Assembly (NCBI GenBank): GCA_037951165.1
Contig: JBBDHG010000006.1
Span: forward strand, 248,001 to 312,000
DNA: 64,000 bases
Reading direction: 5' to 3'
Source of the DNA: Lophius americanus
Lineage: Eukaryota > Chordata > Actinopteri > Lophiiformes > Lophiidae
The position numbers and the translations under genes are program-made. This document shows, one piece after another, positions 59,259 through 64,000 of this stretch. The notes beneath the pieces are model-generated. The model worked only from the letters and a program-made list of their open reading frames with translations. It did not search any database and was not told the DNA's origin. Every line of letters starts with the position of its first letter. Within the stretch, counting starts at the first letter, position 1.

Positions 59259-62200
59259 GTTTATAACATTGACACGCCTAATGTTTGACACGTATACGAC
59301 ACGTTTATGACGCGTATACGACACGTTTATAACATTAACATATTTAACGTTTATGACACGTATACAACACATTTATAACATTAAGGCTTATAACATTAAC
59401 ATGCCTAATGTTTGACATGTATGCAACATTTTTATAACATTAACACACCTATTGTTTATGCAACGTATACGACACGCTTACAACATTAAGATGCCTAAGG
59501 TTTATGACACGTATACGACACGTTTATATCATTAACACGCCTATTGTTTGACAGGTATACGACATGTTTATAACATTAACACGCCTTACGTTTATGACAC
59601 GTATACAACATGTTTATAACATTAACACGCCTATTGTTTGACAGGTATACGACATGTTTATAACATTAACACGCCTTACGTTTATAACATTAACACGCCT
59701 AATTTTTGACACCTATACCATATGTTTATAACATTAACACGCCTAATGTTTATTACACGTATACGAAATGTTTATAACATTAACACGCCTAACGTTTATG
59801 ACACGTATACGACATGTTTATAACATTGACACGCCTAATGTTTGACACGTATACGACACATTTATGACGCGTATACGACACGTTTATAACATTAACATAT
59901 TTAACGTTTATGACACGTATACAACACATTTATAACATTAAGGCTTATAACATTAACATGCCTAATGTTTGACATGTATGCGACATTTTTATAACATTAA
60001 CACACCTATTGTTTATGACACGTATACGACACGTTTATAACATTAACACGCCTAAGGTTTATGACGCGTATACGACACGTTTATATCATTAACACGCCTA
60101 TTGTTTGACAGGTATACGACATGTTAATAACATTAACACGCCTTACGTTTATGACACGTATACAACATGTTTATAACATTAACACACCTATTGTTTGTCA
60201 GGTATACGACATGTTTATAACATTAACACGCCTTACGTTTATAACATTAACACGCCTCATTTTTCACACCTATACCATATGTTTATAACATTAACACGCC
60301 TAATGTTTATTACACGTATACGACATGTTTATAACATTAACAAGCCTAACGTTTATGACACGTATACGACATGTTTATAACATTGACACGCCTAATGATT
60401 GACACGTATACGACACGTTTATAACGCGTATACGACACGTTTATAACATTAACATATTTAACGTTTATGACACGTATACAACACATTTATAACATTAAGG
60501 CTTATAACATTAACATGCCTAATGTTTGACATGTATGCAACATTTTTATAACATTAACACACCTATTGTTTATGCAACGTATACGACACGCTTATAACAT
60601 TAAGACGCCTAAGGTTTATGACGCGTATACGACACGTTTATATCATTAACACACCTATTGTTTGACAGGTATACGACATGTTTATAACATTAACACGCCT
60701 TACGTTTATGACACGTATACAACATGTTTATAACATTAACACGCCTATTGTTTGACAGGTATACGACATGTTTATAACATTAACACGCCTTACATTTATA
60801 ACATTAACACGCCTAATTTTTGACACCTATACCATATGTTTATAACATTAACACGCCTAATGTTTATTACACGTATACGACATGTTTTTAACATTAACAC
60901 GCCTAACGTTTATGACACGTATACGAGATGTTTATAACATTGACACGCCTAATGTTTGACACGTATACGACACGTTTATAACATTAAGACGCCTAAGGTT
61001 TATGACGCGTGTACGACACATTTATAACATTAACATGACTATGGCTTATAACATTAACAGGCCTAATGTTTGACACGTATACGACACGTTTATGACGCGT
61101 ATACGACACGTTTATAACATTAACATATTTAACGTTTATGACACGTATACAACACATTTATAACATTAAGGCTTATAACATTAACATGCCTAATGTTTGA
61201 CATGTATGCGACATTTTTATAACATTAACACACCTATTGTTTATGCAACGTATACGACACGCTTATAACATTAAGACGCCTAAGGTTTATGACGCGTATA
61301 CGACACGTTTATAACATTAACACGACTATGGCTTATAACATTAACAGGCCTAATTTTTGACACGTATACGACACGTTTATGACGCGTATACGACACATTT
61401 ATAACATTAACACGCTTAAGGTTCATGACGCGTATACGACACGTTTATATCATTAACACGCCTATTGTTTGACAGGTATACGACATGTTTATAACATTAA
61501 CACGCCTTACGTTTATGACACGTATACAACATGTTTATAACATTAACACGCCTATTGTTTGACAGGTATACGACATGTTTATAACATTAACACGCCTTAC
61601 GTTTATAACATTAACACGCCTAATTTTTGACACCTATACCATATGTTTATAACATTAACACGCCTAATGTTTATTACACGTATACGACATGTTTATAACA
61701 TTAACACGCCTAACGTTTATGACACGTATACGACATGTTTATAACATTGACACGCCTAATGTTTGACACGTATACGACACGTTTATGACGCGTATACGAC
61801 ACGTTTATAACATTAACATATTTAACGTTTATGACACGTATACAACACATTTATAACATTAAGGCTTATAACATTAACATGCCTAATGTTTGACATGTAT
61901 GCAACATTTTTATAACATTAACACACCTATTGTTTATGCAACGTATACGACACGCTTACAACATTAAGATGCCTAAGGTTTATGACACGTATACGACACG
62001 TTTATATCATTAACACGCCTATTGTTTGACAGGTATACGACATGTTTATAACATTAACACGCCTTACGTTTATGACACGTATACAACATGTTTATAACAT
62101 TAACACGCCTATTGTTTGACAGGTATACGACATGTTTATAACATTAACACGCCTTACGTTTATAACATTAACACGCCTAATTTTTGACACCTATACCATA

Positions 62201-64000
62201 TGTTTATAACATTAACACGCCTAATGTTTATTACACGTATACGACATGTTTATAACATTAACACGCCTAACGTTTATGACACGTATACGACATGTTTATA
62301 ACATTGACACGCCTAATGTTTGACACGTATACGACACATTTATGACGCGTATACGACACGTTTATAACATTAACATATTTAACGTTTATGACACGTATAC
62401 AACACATTTATAACATTAAGGCTTATAACATTAACATGCCTAATGTTTGACATGTATGCGACATTTTTATAACATTAACACACCTATTGTTTATGACACG
62501 TATACGACACGTTTATAACATTAACACACCTAAGGTTTATGACGCGTATACGACACGTTTATATCATTAACACGCCTATTGTTTGACAGGTATACGACAT
62601 GTTAATAACATTAACACGCCTTACGTTTATGACACGTATACAACATGTTTATAACATTAACACACCTATTGTTTGTCAGGTATACGACATGTTTATAACA
62701 TTAACACGCCTTACGTTTATAACATTAACACGCCTCATTTTTCACACCTATACCATATGTTTATAACATTAACACGCCTAATGTTTATTACACGTATACG
62801 ACATGTTTATAACATTAACAAGCCTAACGTTTATGACACGTATACGACATGTTTATAACATTGACACGCCTAATGATTGACACGTATACGACACGTTTAT
62901 GACGCGTATACGACACGTTTATAACATTAACATATTTAACGTTTATGACACGTATACAACACATTTATAACATTAAGGCTTATAACATTAACATGCCTAA
63001 TGTTTGACATGTATGCAACATTTTTATAACATTAACACACCTATTGTTTATGCAACGTATACGACACGCTTATAACATTAAGACGCCTAAGGTTTATGAC
63101 GCGTATACGACACGTTTATATCATTAACACACCTATTGTTTGACAGGTATACGACATGTTTATAACATTAACACGCCTTACGTTTATGACACGTATACAA
63201 CATGTTTATAACATTAACACGCCTATTGTTTGACAGGTATACGACATGTTTATAACATTAACACGCCTTACATTTATAACATTAACACGCCTAATTTTTG
63301 ACACCTATACCATATGTTTATAACATTAACACGCCTAATGTTTATTACACGTATACGACATGTTTTTAACATTAACACGCCTAACGTTTATGACACGTAT
63401 ACGAGATGTTTATAACATTGACACGCCTAATGTTTGACACGTATACGACACGTTTATAACATTAAGACGCCTAAGGTTTATGACGCGTGTACGACACATT
63501 TATAACATTAACATGACTATGGCTTATAACATTAACAGGCCTAATGTTTGACACGTATACGACACGTTTATGACGCGTATACGACACGTTTATAACATTA
63601 ACATATTTAACGTTTATGACACGTATACAACACATTTATAACATTAAGGCTTATAACATTAACATGCCTAATGTTTGACATGTATGCGACATTTTTATAA
63701 CATTAACACACCTATTGTTTATGCAACGTATACGACACGCTTATAACATTAAGACGCCTAAGGTTTATGACGCGTATACGACACGTTTATAACATTAACA
63801 CGACTATGGCTTATAACATTAACAGGCCTAATTTTTGACACGTATACGACACGTTTATGACGCGTATACGACACATTTATAACATTAACACGCTTAAGGT
63901 TCATGACGCGTATACGACACGTTTATATCATTAACACGCCTATTGTTTGACAGGTATACGACATGTTTATAACATTAACACGCCTTACGTTTATGACACG

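Larger units (their letters stand above)
1..64000 (+). repeat. Satellite DNA array with 44-46 bp monomers
   Basis: The whole window is one head-to-tail satellite array with no interruption. The recurring anchor TTTATAACATTAACA appears about every 44-46 bp from first to last base, always on the + strand. Each full monomer joins a 24-bp module A to a 22-bp or 20-bp module B. Monomers are organised into an 844-bp higher-order repeat and its shortened or extended forms, and these into longer super-repeats. No unique sequence, transposon, homopolymer tract or telomere-type repeat was seen. Both edges cut through repeat units, so the array continues outside the window. Known eukaryotic centromeric satellites have this kind of hierarchy. 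Placement at a centromere is inference, and no host species can be named from the sequence. Confidence 0.97.
57295..64000 (+). repeat. 2478-bp super-repeat array, about 2.7 copies
   Basis: The unit in HOR phase runs 57895-60372 and 60373-62850, with a third copy cut by the window edge. Each contains HORs of 557, 807, 557 and 557 bp (sum 2478). Shared private changes include ACATGTTAATAAC (57641/60119/62597), GTTTGTCAGG, CCTCATTTTTCACACC, AACAAGCCTAACG, CTAATGATTGACACG, CTTACATTTATAAC, TACGAGATG and GCTTAAGGTTCATG. Comparing 57643-60120 with 60121-62598 by eye gives about seven substitutions and no length change (about 99.7%). The partial third copy differs from the second at about one position in 1.4 kb. 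This is the most uniform part of the window. Confidence 0.93.

Noticed and set aside
1..64000. CRISPR array
   Set aside because: Repeats are contiguous 44-46 bp units with no unique spacers of constant length between identical repeats, and no cas-like coding region is present.
1..64000. Telomeric or subtelomeric simple repeat
   Set aside because: No runs of TTAGGG, TTTAGGG, TTAGG or similar short telomere units were seen. The unit is far longer and includes CpG-rich motifs.
1..64000. CENP-B box or known alpha-satellite-like monomer
   Set aside because: No TTCG....A..CGGG-type motif was found and the 44-46 bp monomer does not resemble the 171-bp alpha satellite. The only candidate protein site is the unrelated CGTATACG palindrome.
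1..64000. Promoter-like TTTATAA/TATA strings and ACGCGT cell-cycle-box-like hexamers
   Set aside because: They are integral parts of almost every monomer, hundreds of times, with no associated gene, so they cannot be called as individual regulatory sites.

Overview
The window is one uninterrupted block of tandemly repeated satellite DNA from base 1 to base 64000. I found no gene, RNA gene, mobile element or unique stretch in it. Every unit lies in the same (+) orientation, and both window ends fall inside the array, so the full array is longer than 64 kb. A monomer-within-higher-order-repeat (HOR) design on this scale points to a eukaryotic centromeric, pericentromeric or other heterochromatic satellite. 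The sequence does not let me name the organism. The DNA is AT-rich (the typical monomer is about 39% GC), yet each monomer carries several CpG sites.

The basic monomer is 44-46 bp and is a dimer of two related modules. Module A is 24 bp and starts GTTTATAACATTAACACGCC. Module B is 22 bp (starting GTTTATGACGCG) or 20 bp (starting GTTTGACAGG) and usually contains the 8-bp palindrome CGTATACG. About 18 diverged monomers, plus orphan modules of 24, 22 and 15 bp, form an 844-bp HOR of 19 blocks. I used one block as a ruler: the only monomer type that reads ATTGAC where the others read ATTAAC. It occurs 87 times. Its spacings are mostly 844 or 557 bp (13 and 14 times), with 776, 695, 593/594, 883, 338, 360, 754 and 807 bp forms. 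The forms I decomposed are exact sums of block lengths, so nearly all rearrangements kept the repeat register.

Above the HOR is a third layer of long tandem super-repeats, each local to one part of the window. Their periods are 2806 bp (about 1.6-7.8 kb), 4878 bp (5.6-15.3 kb), 846 bp (16.0-17.4 kb), 1198 bp (18.9-21.15 kb), 3374 bp (20.3-27.1 kb), 1334 bp (28.5-31.3 kb), 883/837 bp (36.5-40.9 kb), 776 bp (40.9-42.5 kb), 4541 bp (43.9-54.3 kb) and 2478 bp (57.3-64.0 kb). Scrambled junction zones separate them. The 4541 and 2478 bp families are nearly identical between copies (about 99.7-99.8% by eye), so the right-hand third looks most recently amplified.

The central part (about 19.9-42.5 kb) carries a distinct HOR lineage of 776 bp. 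It lacks two blocks (68 bp) and shares linked base changes (GGTAAACGAC and TTACATGTATACG). Full 844-bp HORs dominate on both sides. Many differences that define monomer types are CG to TG or CA changes, as expected from past cytosine methylation and deamination. No gene-based system is encoded here. The biological interest is the satellite's three-level architecture, its palindrome-bearing and palindrome-less monomers, and its record of in-register recombination.
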